From NCBI GenBank assembly GCA_001898935.1, contig MKVT01000014.1, forward strand, positions 349,194-413,193: a stretch of 64,000 bases of DNA, in the 5' to 3' direction. A program made the position numbers and the translations under genes. Shown one piece after another: positions 52,517 through 61,528 of the stretch. Below the pieces are notes generated by a model. It saw nothing but the letters and a program-made list of their open reading frames with translations, searched no databases and had not been told where the DNA came from. Positions within the stretch are counted from its first letter, which is position 1. Each line of letters opens with the position of its first letter. This stretch comes from Paludibacter sp. 47-17 (lineage in GTDB: Bacteria > Bacteroidota > Bacteroidia > Bacteroidales > Paludibacteraceae).

Positions 52517-53677
52517 ATGGAAAACAGAAAGCATGCAATCGAGATTGCAGACATACTACGTGATAATCAACATTCTTTTGTGAACGAACATGCTTTTTGC
52601 GCTGTACAACAAAAGGCATTGTACGATATCATGACTTGTCGTACCAGTGAACTTGGCGGTCATACCTTATGTTGTAATCATTGTCATCATCAGGTACAGT
52701 CGTATAATTCGTGTCGCAACCGAAATTGTCCAAAGTGTCAGTATGTAAAACGAATGCAATGGGTAGATAAGTTGTCAGCTAATTTACCCGCGGTAAAGCA
52801 TTTTCACATTGTGTTTACCATTCCTTCGTGTTTACACGGATTGTTTTATATGAATCAAAAAGTGGCATATGGTCTGTTGTTTAAAGCCGCCGGAGAAGCC
52901 CTTTTAAAATGCGCAAGAAATATCCACTATTTGGGAGCCCAGGCCGGGATTGTTGCTTTATTACATACCTGGGGCCAAACGCTGACATATCATCCACATA
53001 TCCATACCATTGTGCCAGCCGGTGGCTTGTCCGAGGATGGTATGGAATGGATTCCGAGTGCTAAAACTTTTTTCGTTCCGGTTAAAGTACTCAGTGTGGT
53101 ATTCAGAGGTATACTATGTAGATTGATACACGATGGTATATGCCAACACCAAATCAAACTACCTGACAATCTGCCTGATTTTGAAACACTGAAAACAAGA
53201 TGTTATGCAAACAAGTGGGTTGTGTATGCCGAAAAGCCATTTGCAACACCTGAAAACCTGATTCGGTATTTGGGTAATTATACCCATAGAGTGGCTATCA
53301 GCAATCATCGGATTGTGAATTACAGTGAAGGGAAAGTCACCTTTAACTATAAGGATAATAAATCGGGAGGCACACGGAAAGATATGACATTGAATGTAGG
53401 AGAGTTCATTCGTCGATTCGTTCAACATGTGCTACCTTCGGGTTTTTGTAAAATACGTTACTTTGGATTTATGGCCATGTGTAACAGAAGGTCACAACTT
53501 GATTTATGTTTTTCACTAATACAAACTACTACCTGTCTATCGACGCTTGACGGTTTACAAGCTTCTGAAGTAATGTGGTTGTTAACTGGCAAAGATCCAT
53601 CACTTTGCCCAAAATGTAACATGGGGAGGTTTATTTCACATCCTGTCGGGAGACTTTTGCCTGTTGAGCCTGGCTAA
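52517..53677 (+). CDS. IS91-family transposase
   Basis: This 386-residue HUH-type enzyme moves DNA by single-strand, rolling-circle-like transposition. It has an N-terminal zinc-binding domain (CCNHCHH, CRNRNCPKCQ), the HUH metal-binding motif HPHIHTIVPAGG, and the tyrosine pair in YLGNYTHRVAISN. A C-terminal CxxC follows (LCPKCNMG). The length fits the family, so it looks intact. Confidence 0.93.
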   Translation: MENRKHAIEIADILRDNQHSFVNEHAFCAVQQKALYDIMTCRTSELGGHTLCCNHCHHQVQSYNSCRNRNCPKCQYVKRMQWVDKLSANLPAVKHFHIVFTIPSCLHGLFYMNQKVAYGLLFKAAGEALLKCARNIHYLGAQAGIVALLHTWGQTLTYHPHIHTIVPAGGLSEDGMEWIPSAKTFFVPVKVLSVVFRGILCRLIHDGICQHQIKLPDNLPDFETLKTRCYANKWVVYAEKPFATPENLIRYLGNYTHRVAISNHRIVNYSEGKVTFNYKDNKSGGTRKDMTLNVGEFIRRFVQHVLPSGFCKIRYFGFMAMCNRRSQLDLCFSLIQTTTCLSTLDGLQASEVMWLLTGKDPSLCPKCNMGRFISHPVGRLLPVEPG

Positions 53678-54066
53678 AACAGTGACTTCAAATGAGTTCT
53701 TTAACATCTGATGATTTCTCAAAAAAAGATGATCAAAATCTGTTAGGGAAGACTATGTCAAAACAGGAACAAGTTTAATACTATTAATAAGTGATGACCC
53801 GTAAAATCAGCTATACAAACATGAATTGTAAGAGCACTGCCACTGAAAAAGCCATCCGGGGATATTATCTTTCCCATAGCAATCGGTTCCGTTCAACTTG
53901 TTTTATTCTTAATTTCCGCCAGAGGTATAAATAATAGTTACTGTATTTGAAAATTAAGATATTTTCAATAACTTTGGCATTCGGAAATTTGGAATAAAAC
54001 ACTAAGATGTTAGCAACAAGGCGAAAAAAGACATGCAATTATAAAAGTTCGGTGCAAACTTGGAGG
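53678..54066. other. Intergenic stretch after the IS91 transposase
   Basis: No gene or RNA is recognised. The right end of the IS91-like element should lie here. A GTTCAACTTG segment near 53895-53905 contains GTTC/CTTG words like those at IS91 targets, which is too weak to call an end. Confidence 0.4.
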
Positions 54067-54083
54067 AATTTATTTTGTTTTTT
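54067..54083 (+). repeat. AT-rich 17-mer, inverted copy of 63789-63805
   Basis: AATTTATTTTGTTTTTT is the exact reverse complement of 63789-63805. The two copies bracket the metal-resistance region. Low complexity weakens the inference. Confidence 0.45.
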
Positions 54084-54121
54084 CTCCCCCCGCAAAAAGA
54101 AGAAGGGAAACCCTGACCCAC

Positions 54122-54188
54122 ATTGCAGCACATTTCCAAGACCCCACAAGCCAACACCCAAACCAAAGGCTTGTAAAAGAGCTGCAAT
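54122..54188 (+). repeat. Structured hairpin repeat, left copy
   Basis: ATTGCAGC pairs with GCTGCAAT at the ends and CAAG with CTTG inside. The loop region (CCCCACAAGCCAAC and on) is nearly the same as in the copy at 63672-63737. The outer arms differ between copies but stay complementary, so the structure is conserved rather than the sequence. Confidence 0.6.
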
Positions 54189-54259
54189 TCTGCCTACGCA
54201 CCGGTGCTTAATTGTTACATTTGAGCTTTGAACAAACCGAGATTATTGAAATTAGTAAA

Positions 54260-54673
54260 ATGAAAAAGGAAAAAGACAACAAACTCAACTTGAGAAATAT
54301 CAAACCAACCGCAATGCGACAGTTGGTTTTACAAGTTCTGACAGAACAAAAAACGGCTATTAGTTTGCCTGAATTAGAACAAAAATTTGAAAAAGCTGAT
54401 AAAGCAACGTTATATAGAACTTTAAAAACTTTCCAGGAACATCAACTCATTCATTCAATTGAAGATGGCTCTGGCTCTTTAAGATACGCACTTTGCGAAG
54501 ATTTTTGCACTTGCGAACCAGAACATTTACATGTTCATTTTTTTTGCAACAAATGCGGAAAAACGTATTGTATGAAAGATTTACCTGTTCCCCAGCCAGA
54601 CTTACCCAATGGATTTGAATTTTCCAGTGCAAACTTTATTGTCAAAGGTATTTGTTCAAATTGCAAAAAGTAA
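54260..54673 (+). CDS. Fur-family metal-responsive transcriptional regulator
   Basis: The ATG at 54260 (MKKEKDNKLNLRN) is preferred over one 48 bp upstream that adds a non-homologous stretch. The 137-residue protein has the Fur winged-helix (PTAMRQLVLQVLTEQ; KATLYRTLKTFQEH) and a C-terminal dimerisation domain with HLHVHFFCNKCGKTYC and a final CSNC, giving zinc-site cysteines and a His cluster. It probably senses Zn, Cu or Fe and represses the efflux genes that follow. The metal cannot be told from sequence. TACATTTG at 54216-54223 is a candidate -7 element. Confidence 0.88.
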   Translation: MKKEKDNKLNLRNIKPTAMRQLVLQVLTEQKTAISLPELEQKFEKADKATLYRTLKTFQEHQLIHSIEDGSGSLRYALCEDFCTCEPEHLHVHFFCNKCGKTYCMKDLPVPQPDLPNGFEFSSANFIVKGICSNCKK

Positions 54674-54743
54674 GTTTGCAACTCGGTTGCACGAACTATA
54701 TAGTATTTTTGTAGTTGTAATTATTAGAAATAAGAATTTGCAG

Positions 54744-55046
54744 ATGAAATATATAGCAGTAATATTATCAGTGTATGTAATGGTTTTAACAGCCATACCT
54801 TGCAATGATGTACATGCTGGCACAAATTCTGCCACCTTGGAATTGGCGGAACAAAGCCAAAATCACACAAGTGATGTTGATTTACGTTCCCCTTTTTGTT
54901 TTTGTCATTGTTGCCAAACACTTTCTTTCCCATCTTTTTTTAATGGTTTATTGTCCAATGTTGAAGTGGTTGCTTTGAATATTACTTTCAAAGAATCAAG
55001 ATTTTCAAATCATTTTTCTTCTATCTGGCAACCTCCCAAAATATAA
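54744..55046 (+). CDS. DUF6660-like small secreted cysteine-rich protein
   Basis: The ATG at 54744 gives a 100-residue protein with a signal peptide (MKYIAVILSVYVMVLTAIPC) and a short mature part with a SPFCFCHCCQT cysteine/histidine cluster. This pattern resembles the small Bacteroidota family (DUF6660) that lies ahead of CusA/CzcA pumps. The cluster could bind copper or another soft metal in the periplasm. It lies between the regulator and pump genes; an extended upstream frame to 54609 overlaps the regulator and is not needed. Confidence 0.72.
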   Translation: MKYIAVILSVYVMVLTAIPCNDVHAGTNSATLELAEQSQNHTSDVDLRSPFCFCHCCQTLSFPSFFNGLLSNVEVVALNITFKESRFSNHFSSIWQPPKI

Positions 55047-55118
55047 TCGTTTCATCTTAACAATTTGCTCATATCATTATTATTAATCGTATTCACATTA
55101 AAAATTTATAGAAATCAA

Positions 55119-58100
55119 ATGATAAACAAAATAATATCCTTTTCAATAAAGAATAAGGCACTTATCGGGCTGATGACAATCGGACTGATTATTGGCGGAA
55201 TATATTCCATGACCAAAGTGCCATTGGATGCCGTGCCCGACATTACCAACAACCAGGTGCAGGTGATTACCACCGCGCCCAACCTGGGCACCGAAGACAT
55301 TGAGCAGTTTGTAACCTACCAGGTGGAACTATCGGTGGCCAACCTGCCGGGGGTTATCGAAATTCGTTCGGTTTCCCGGTTTGGGCTGTCAGTGGTAACA
55401 ATAGTTTTCGAGGACAATATGGGAACCTACCTTCCCCGGCAGTTGGTAAGTGAAGCCTTAGCCGAAGTGAAAGAAAAAATTCCACAGGGATTTGGGGAAC
55501 CGTTTATGGCGCCAATCAGCACCGGATTAGGCGAAATTTATCAATACACGCTTGAAGTGCAACCCGGTTACGATACCGTTTATAACGACATGGAACTGCG
55601 CACCATGCAGGAATGGATTGTAAAACGACAAATGGCTATGCTGCCCGGAGTGGTAGAAGTAAACTCTTTTGGGGGCAGGGGTAAACAATACGAAGTCGCT
55701 GTTAATCCTGATAAACTCAGAAGTATGGGTTTAGCCATTTCGGATATTTTTGAAGCACTTGACGACAACAATCAGAACACAGGCGGCGCATATATCGAGA
55801 AAAATTTTCAGGCCAACTTTATCCGTGGCGAAGGGTTGACGCGTTCGTTGGATGATATTAAAAACACTTTGGTCGCAAACATTGACGGGCAACCCATTTT
55901 CATCAGGGATGTGGCAGAAGTGAAATTCGGAAGTTTTGTCCGTTATGGTGCTTTTACCAAAGATGGAAAGGGCGAGGCTGTCGGCGGTATCGTGATGATG
56001 CTGAAAGGCGAAAACTCAAATGATGTGATTAAAGATGTTAAAGAGCGGATGGCTTTAATACAAAAATCATTGCCCGATGGTGTTGTAATAAAACCTTTTC
56101 TCGACCGCAGCAAACTGATTAAAAGCACCACATCTACAGTTGCCGAAAATCTTTCATTGGGTGCGCTGATTGTTATTTTTGTGCTGGTTATCTTCCTCGG
56201 GAATTTAAGGGGCGGTTTAATTGTGGCATCAACCATTCCGCTGGCCTTGCTATTTGCATTTATCATGATGAACCTGTTTGGGGTGTGGGCAAACCTGATG
56301 AGCTTGGGGGCACTCGATTTCGGGATATTGGTTGATGGAGCAGTAATTATTGTTGAAGCCATGATATTTTACCTCCATCGCAAAAACCTTATCGGAACAA
56401 AACTCGACCAGGCGAAACGAAACGAAATTGCCTATAATTCGGCAAGTAAAATGATGAACTCGGCATTTTTTGGGCAACTGATTATTTTGATTGTATTTAT
56501 ACCCGTTTTGGCCTTACAAGGTGTCGAGGGCAAAATGTTTATCCCGATGGCTATGACTTTTGGTTTTGCTGTTTTGGGCGTAGTTATCTTGTGCCTCACG
56601 TACATTCCGATGATGACAGCCTTATTCCTCCAACCACCTAAAACAGACAAAAAAACCTGGGGCGATAAAATAATTGGAAAACTCGAAAATACTTATACTC
56701 CTGTAATCGGATGGTCGCTTAAAAGGAGTTGGATTGTAATTACCATCGCATTCGTGCTGTTAATTTCCGGTGGTTTTCTGTTTACCAGAATGGGAGCCGA
56801 ATTTATCCCAAAACTCGATGAAGGCGATTTTGCTTTTCAGGCGTTTTTAAAGCCGGGAACTTCATTGACCGAAGTAACCAAAACCTCTACAAGGCTGGAA
56901 CAAATCGTAATGGAAAACTTTCCCGACGAAGTTCAAAGCATCCAAAGTAGGATTGGCGTTGCAGATTTACCCATGGACCCAATGCCTTTGGACATTGCAG
57001 ATATATTTGTGATATTGACACCAAAAGACCAGTGGACACAAGCCGAATCGAAAGCCGAATTAATTGAAAAAGTAAGGGAAAAAGTAAGTGTTTTGCCGGG
57101 TATAAATTTTGAATTTACGCAGCCTATTGAAATGCGTTTCAATGAATTGCTGACCGGAATACGTGAAGATGTTGCGGTTAAACTTTATGGCGACGATTTA
57201 GAAATTCTGGCAGCCAAATCCGAAGAAATTGCCGGGCTGGTTTCGGGAATTGAAGGCGTGGCAGGTGTAAAAGCTGAAGCCACACGCGGATTGCCGCAGA
57301 TAACCGTTCATTACGACCGTAACAAACTTGGAAGGTATAACCTGAAAATTAAAGAACTAAATACCATAGTTGAATCGGCTTTCAGTGGTGGCGTTGCCGG
57401 AAGCATATACGAAGGCGAGCGGATGTTCGACCTGGTTGTGCGTCTGGACGAGGAACATCGACAGAGCATTGACGACATCCGAAACCTTTTTGTCAACCTG
57501 CCCGACGGTAATCAAATCCCTTTAAAAGAAGTGGCAGAAATAAGTTATCAGCCGGGGCCAATGCAAATCAGCCGCGACAATACCAACCGGCGAACTTATG
57601 TAGGGATTAATGTTTCTGGTAGGGATGTAAAATCACTTGTGGAAGAAATTCAAACCACCTTAGATGAAAAGCTGGATTTACCTACGGGCTATTATATCCG
57701 CTACGGCGGCGCTTTCGAAAACCTCGAACGGGCATCAAAACGCTTGTCGCTGGTTGTTCCGCTTGCTTTGGCATTAATTTTCATGTTGGTTTTCTTCGCT
57801 GTAAAGTCGTTTAAACAAACGCTAATGATTTATGTGGCTGTGCCGTTTGCCGCTGTTGGGGGTATATTTTCGCTCTATTTGCGTGATATGCCTTTTAGTA
57901 TTTCGGCTGGTGTAGGTTTTATCGTCCTGTTTGGCGTTGCGGTACTTAACGGTTTAGTGTTGATTAGCGGTTTTAATGAATTGAAAGAAGAAGGCAAACT
58001 CCATATAAACGACATTATTAAAAAAGGTTCAATCCGGCGTATCCGTCCAATTTTATTAACAGCTTCAACCGATATTCTGGGCTTTCTGCCTATGGCGGTT

Positions 58101-59459
58101 TCCACGTCGGCAGGAGCAGAAGTTCAACGCCCTTTGGCTACTGTGGTGATTGGAGGAATGTTGACATCAACCTTGTTGACGCTTATTGTGCTACCTATTC
58201 TCTATAAATTTGTTGAAAGTGGCGTTAAAAAAATAAAAATGCCAAAAACAGCTTTAGGGATGTTTACCGTTCTTGTTGTGATTGCAGGTTTGGGAATTTC
58301 AGGAAATGCCAATGCGCAGGATTCTACGATAACATTGCCACAAGCCATTGAAAGGGCAAAAGAAAACTATCCGGCAATTAAGGCAGCCAAATTGGAAGTT
58401 GACAAACAGGAAGCATTAAAAGCTACGGCATACGAACTGGGAACGACTTCGATTTATACCGGGAAAGAAGAAGTAGGCAACAACGCACCGGGTATTCAAA
58501 ACAAAATCGGGATTGGACAAACAGACATTGACCTGTTCGGCATACCGGCTAAAAGCAAGCTTGCAAACAGCCGTACAAAACAAGCTTTATCCGGTCAGGA
58601 ACTTACCGAATATTCGTTAATCCGTGATGTTAGTATCGCATGGTACAATGCTGTACATGCCAAACAGCAATGGCAACTATTTAAAGACCTTGACACCTTG
58701 TACACCGATTTTCAGAAAGCTGCGGAGTTGCGTTACAATACACAGGCAACTTCAAAAATCGAATATCTTTCGGCATCGGCCAAATACAAAGAATTGCAGG
58801 TGAATTTAAGGAAAGCCGAAAGTAACTATTTGGCAAGCTTGCAAATCCTTAACCAATACCTGCTATATCCGGGGGCTGTTGATGTGAATACTCAGGATTT
58901 AGGACAATATGTTTTTGAACTTGTTTCAGGAACTGATTCTTTGGGTGCAAGCCCTTTACTTGATTACTATTCAACCGGAATTGATGTAGCAGAATCGGCG
59001 TGGAAAGCTGAAAAGGCCAATTTCCTTCCAAAGTTAGACTTGGGTTATAAATGGCAATCGGTTGACGGCAATTCAGGATTTTATGGATGGGAAGTAGGTA
59101 TTTCTGTCCCGCTGGCTTTCTTTTCACAATCGGGCAAAACCAAAGCTTCAAAAATTGACTTCCAAATTGCAAACCAACAGTACGAGCAAAAGGAACTGGA
59201 ACTGAAAGCCGGGTACAACCAGCAAATCAGCCGTTACCTTACTTTGCAACAGGTTATCAACTATTATCAAAAAGAAGCATTGCCTCTGGCCGACGAACAA
59301 ATTCAGGCTTCCAACCTGGCGTACCGTTTAGGCAGTATCGACTATGTCCAGTTTATTCAGAACACAGAAGCAGCCATACGGACAAAACAAGACTTTTTAA
59401 TGCAACAGGCAGAATACTTCGAATTGTCTGCCCAATTAAAATTCATAACAGGTAAATAA
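55119..59459 (+). CDS. CusA/CzcA-type RND metal efflux pump fused to a TolC-like channel
   Basis: The ATG at 55119 (MINKIISFSIKN) is the usual start of this family. Residues 1-1040 are a complete RND pump: first membrane helix, porter domain (VPLDAVPDITNNQVQVITTA), central helices (GALDFGILVDGAVIIVEAMI) and second half (AVPFAAVGGIFSLYLRDMPF). An in-frame ATG at residue 1041 (58239) begins a signal-peptide-like segment (LVVIAGLGISGNANAQDS). About 380 residues of TolC/OEP fold follow (ITLPQAIERAKENYPAIKAA; ELRYNTQATSKIEYL). The pump drives metal ions out with proton energy, and the channel domain would complete the exit duct. CusB follows after 16 bp. Confidence 0.92.
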   Translation: MINKIISFSIKNKALIGLMTIGLIIGGIYSMTKVPLDAVPDITNNQVQVITTAPNLGTEDIEQFVTYQVELSVANLPGVIEIRSVSRFGLSVVTIVFEDNMGTYLPRQLVSEALAEVKEKIPQGFGEPFMAPISTGLGEIYQYTLEVQPGYDTVYNDMELRTMQEWIVKRQMAMLPGVVEVNSFGGRGKQYEVAVNPDKLRSMGLAISDIFEALDDNNQNTGGAYIEKNFQANFIRGEGLTRSLDDIKNTLVANIDGQPIFIRDVAEVKFGSFVRYGAFTKDGKGEAVGGIVMMLKGENSNDVIKDVKERMALIQKSLPDGVVIKPFLDRSKLIKSTTSTVAENLSLGALIVIFVLVIFLGNLRGGLIVASTIPLALLFAFIMMNLFGVWANLMSLGALDFGILVDGAVIIVEAMIFYLHRKNLIGTKLDQAKRNEIAYNSASKMMNSAFFGQLIILIVFIPVLALQGVEGKMFIPMAMTFGFAVLGVVILCLTYIPMMTALFLQPPKTDKKTWGDKIIGKLENTYTPVIGWSLKRSWIVITIAFVLLISGGFLFTRMGAEFIPKLDEGDFAFQAFLKPGTSLTEVTKTSTRLEQIVMENFPDEVQSIQSRIGVADLPMDPMPLDIADIFVILTPKDQWTQAESKAELIEKVREKVSVLPGINFEFTQPIEMRFNELLTGIREDVAVKLYGDDLEILAAKSEEIAGLVSGIEGVAGVKAEATRGLPQITVHYDRNKLGRYNLKIKELNTIVESAFSGGVAGSIYEGERMFDLVVRLDEEHRQSIDDIRNLFVNLPDGNQIPLKEVAEISYQPGPMQISRDNTNRRTYVGINVSGRDVKSLVEEIQTTLDEKLDLPTGYYIRYGGAFENLERASKRLSLVVPLALALIFMLVFFAVKSFKQTLMIYVAVPFAAVGGIFSLYLRDMPFSISAGVGFIVLFGVAVLNGLVLISGFNELKEEGKLHINDIIKKGSIRRIRPILLTASTDILGFLPMAVSTSAGAEVQRPLATVVIGGMLTSTLLTLIVLPILYKFVESGVKKIKMPKTALGMFTVLVVIAGLGISGNANAQDSTITLPQAIERAKENYPAIKAAKLEVDKQEALKATAYELGTTSIYTGKEEVGNNAPGIQNKIGIGQTDIDLFGIPAKSKLANSRTKQALSGQELTEYSLIRDVSIAWYNAVHAKQQWQLFKDLDTLYTDFQKAAELRYNTQATSKIEYLSASAKYKELQVNLRKAESNYLASLQILNQYLLYPGAVDVNTQDLGQYVFELVSGTDSLGASPLLDYYSTGIDVAESAWKAEKANFLPKLDLGYKWQSVDGNSGFYGWEVGISVPLAFFSQSGKTKASKIDFQIANQQYEQKELELKAGYNQQISRYLTLQQVINYYQKEALPLADEQIQASNLAYRLGSIDYVQFIQNTEAAIRTKQDFLMQQAEYFELSAQLKFITGK

Positions 59460-59475
59460 TCAACAAAATTGAGTA

Positions 59476-60717
59476 ATGATGAAGACAAAAATAATTATAG
59501 CATTGATGGCAATCGCCACATTAATATCGTGCAACACAAAAAACAAAACAGCCGGAGAAGGCGAAGAACACGAAGAACATAGCCCCGAAGGCATTGTGAT
59601 ATTAAATAAAAACCAACGGGAAGCCCTGAAATTAAAATTGGGGTCTTTTCAAATGCGCAACCTAACCACGGTAGTAAAGACAAACGGGCAACTCGAAGTA
59701 CCTCCTGCAAACAGCGCCGATATTACAGCCGTTATTGGCGGGAATGTAAAAGAGATAAAAGTATTCCATGGCGACCGGGTAAGCAAGGGGCAATTATTGG
59801 CAGTACTTGAACATCCGGATTACATTGCCTTACAGGAAAGTTTTGTCGAAGTTGCCAACAGGCTTGAATTTCTGGAACAGGAATTTGAACGCCAAAAAGA
59901 ATTGTTTGAAAACAATGTTGGTGCAGGCCGAGACTTCCAACAGGCAAAAGCGGAATACAATACGGCAAAAGCAAAATACGAAGGATTAAAATCACGCCTG
60001 CAATTGCTGAATCTTTCGCCCGATAAAATTATGCAGGGCAATATTTCAAATACCATAAACATTAATTCACCAATAAATGGTTTTGTAAATGAAGTTAATA
60101 TAAAAGTAGGCTCTTATGTTGATGCAAAAGACATACTGCTTGAAATAACTGACAACACCGCAATTCATGCCGATTTTATGGTTTATGAAAAAGATGTGCA
60201 TTTGGTAAAAGAAGGCCAGAAAGTACATTTTACAGTTTCAAACCGTCCGGGAGAAGAGTTAACAGCAACCGTTTTTGCAATTGGAAAAGAGTTTGAGGCC
60301 AATTCGAGGGCAGTTCATATCCATGCAAAAATTAATGAAAAAGTTTCGGGGCTTATCCCGGGAATGTATATTTCTGGCCATTTGCATACCGATGAAAAAT
60401 ATACCCGTGCTCTGCCCAATGATGCTATTGTTACGGAGGGGACAAAATCATACATTTTTATACTGGACAATCAGGCTCTTGAAGAACGAGAAAAGGACGA
60501 ACCTGCAAATGAAGAAATCCATGCCGACAATGAAGATAATGCGGAAGAAAATAGTATGGCCTTCCGAATGGTCGAAGTTATTCCCGGACTGAAAGACGAT
60601 GGATATACGGAAATACATTTGATAAATTCGTTGCCTGATAACACACAGATAGTTTTGAATGCAGCCTACTATTTATTGGCTGATATGAAGAAAGAAGAAA
60701 CCGGAGATGATGATTAA
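59476..60717 (+). CDS. CusB/CzcB-type periplasmic adaptor lipoprotein
   Basis: The 413-residue protein has a lipoprotein signal (MAIATLISCNTKN) and a His/Glu-rich segment (EGEEHEEHSPEG) that could bind metal. The membrane-fusion layout follows: barrel-sandwich (VKEIKVFHGDRVSKGQLLAV), alpha-hairpin (about 120-180), lipoyl return (INGFVNEVNIKVGSYV) and beta-barrel domains, with an acidic insert near residue 340. It joins the RND pump to the outer-membrane channel. It lies between the pump and the PII-like gene. Confidence 0.92.
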   Translation: MMKTKIIIALMAIATLISCNTKNKTAGEGEEHEEHSPEGIVILNKNQREALKLKLGSFQMRNLTTVVKTNGQLEVPPANSADITAVIGGNVKEIKVFHGDRVSKGQLLAVLEHPDYIALQESFVEVANRLEFLEQEFERQKELFENNVGAGRDFQQAKAEYNTAKAKYEGLKSRLQLLNLSPDKIMQGNISNTININSPINGFVNEVNIKVGSYVDAKDILLEITDNTAIHADFMVYEKDVHLVKEGQKVHFTVSNRPGEELTATVFAIGKEFEANSRAVHIHAKINEKVSGLIPGMYISGHLHTDEKYTRALPNDAIVTEGTKSYIFILDNQALEEREKDEPANEEIHADNEDNAEENSMAFRMVEVIPGLKDDGYTEIHLINSLPDNTQIVLNAAYYLLADMKKEETGDDD

Positions 60718-60729
60718 AACAATAAAATT

Positions 60730-61062
60730 ATGAAAGAAATAAAAGCATTTGTAAGACCAAATAAAGTGAATGAAATTGTTCACCATTTAATCGACAATGA
60801 TTTTGAGAACATTACGCTTTCTTCGGCAGAAGGTACGGGAAAACTGCAAGATGAAAACACATTTGTTTCGCAGAAATTTTCTGTTACCGACAGTGAGATT
60901 GCTAAACTTGAGATTGTAGCAGAGGATGAAGATGTTGATACTATTTGTGCTATAATCTGTGAATACGGGTGTACACTTAATCCAGGCGATGGGTTAATTT
61001 ATGTTTCCGATGTCGAAAAGGTGTACCGTGTGAAAACGGGTTTGGGAAATGGAGAAAAATAA
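60730..61062 (+). CDS. PII-like signalling protein linked to metal efflux (PII-NG type)
   Basis: The 110-residue protein starts MKEIKAFVRPNKVNEIVHHL, the first strand and helix of PII proteins, and ends with VEKVYRVKTG like the PII C-terminus. The middle T-loop region differs from GlnB/GlnK and lacks the uridylylated tyrosine context. A PII subgroup found beside CzcA-type pumps (PII-NG) has been described, and this gene fits by order and sequence. It may sense metal or nucleotide and tune the pump. A terminator follows. Confidence 0.8.
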   Translation: MKEIKAFVRPNKVNEIVHHLIDNDFENITLSSAEGTGKLQDENTFVSQKFSVTDSEIAKLEIVAEDEDVDTICAIICEYGCTLNPGDGLIYVSDVEKVYRVKTGLGNGEK

Positions 61063-61077
61063 TTTATAACTTTAAGG

Positions 61078-61114
61078 GCAGGTTGCCTTAATATATCGGG
61101 CAACTTGCTTTTTT
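61078..61114 (+). terminator. Terminator after the PII-like gene
   Basis: GCAGGTTGCC pairs with GGCAACTTGC (one mismatch) around an 11-nt loop, followed by six T. It ends the pump operon before the DUF302 gene. Confidence 0.8.
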
Positions 61115-61141
61115 AAATAATTCACATTAAAAGCAAAAACG

Positions 61142-61528
61142 ATGAAATACTATTTTGAAAAAACATTGAATTGCTCTTTTGAAGAAGCAGTAAAAAGGGT
61201 AACAGAAGAACTCAAAAAGGAGGGTTTCGGGGTATTATCTGAAATCAACATACACGAAAAACTAAAAGAAAAATTGGGGGTAGATTTCAGAAAGTACCGC
61301 ATACTTGGTGCGTGTAACCCTGCTTTTGCCTACAAAGCATTACAGGAAGAAGATAAAATCGGTACGATGTTGCCTTGCAATGTAATCGTGCAACAAATTT
61401 CAGAAAACCAAACAGAAATTGCTGCCGTTGACCCGATGGCATCAATGCAATCTGTTGAAAATGAAAAATTGGCAGGTGTTGCAAATGAGGTTCAACAAAA
61501 ATTAAAACATGTCATTCACAATGTTTAA
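61142..61528 (+). CDS. DUF302-family protein
   Basis: The 128-residue protein shows the DUF302 pattern: FEEAVKRVTEELKKEGFGVL, a DFRKYRILGACNPAFAYKAL segment with the family's conserved Cys-Asn-Pro, and PCNVIVQQ. DUF302 proteins often occur with metal and sulfur genes; their role is unknown, and the conserved cysteine hints at metal or redox chemistry. Its stop overlaps the CDF gene by 20 bp. Confidence 0.85.
   Translation: MKYYFEKTLNCSFEEAVKRVTEELKKEGFGVLSEINIHEKLKEKLGVDFRKYRILGACNPAFAYKALQEEDKIGTMLPCNVIVQQISENQTEIAAVDPMASMQSVENEKLAGVANEVQQKLKHVIHNV

Larger units (their letters stand above)
51600..53700 (+). mobile_element. IS91-family element with companion tyrosine recombinase
   Basis: A tyrosine recombinase gene and an IS91 (HUH/Y2) transposase gene lie 7 bp apart on the plus strand, a known arrangement in IS91-like elements. 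The exact ends (oriIS and terIS) were not determined; the coordinates given only bracket the two genes. The element lies between the truncated prophage and the metal-resistance island. Confidence 0.75.

Noticed and set aside
53159..53428. Minus-strand frame inside the IS91 transposase gene
   Set aside because: Antisense to conserved catalytic sequence; no independent support.
54007..54231. 74-codon frame over the left hairpin repeat
   Set aside because: Its Lys/Pro/Cys-rich translation follows from the A-rich and hairpin sequence and is not shared in reading frame by the right copy.
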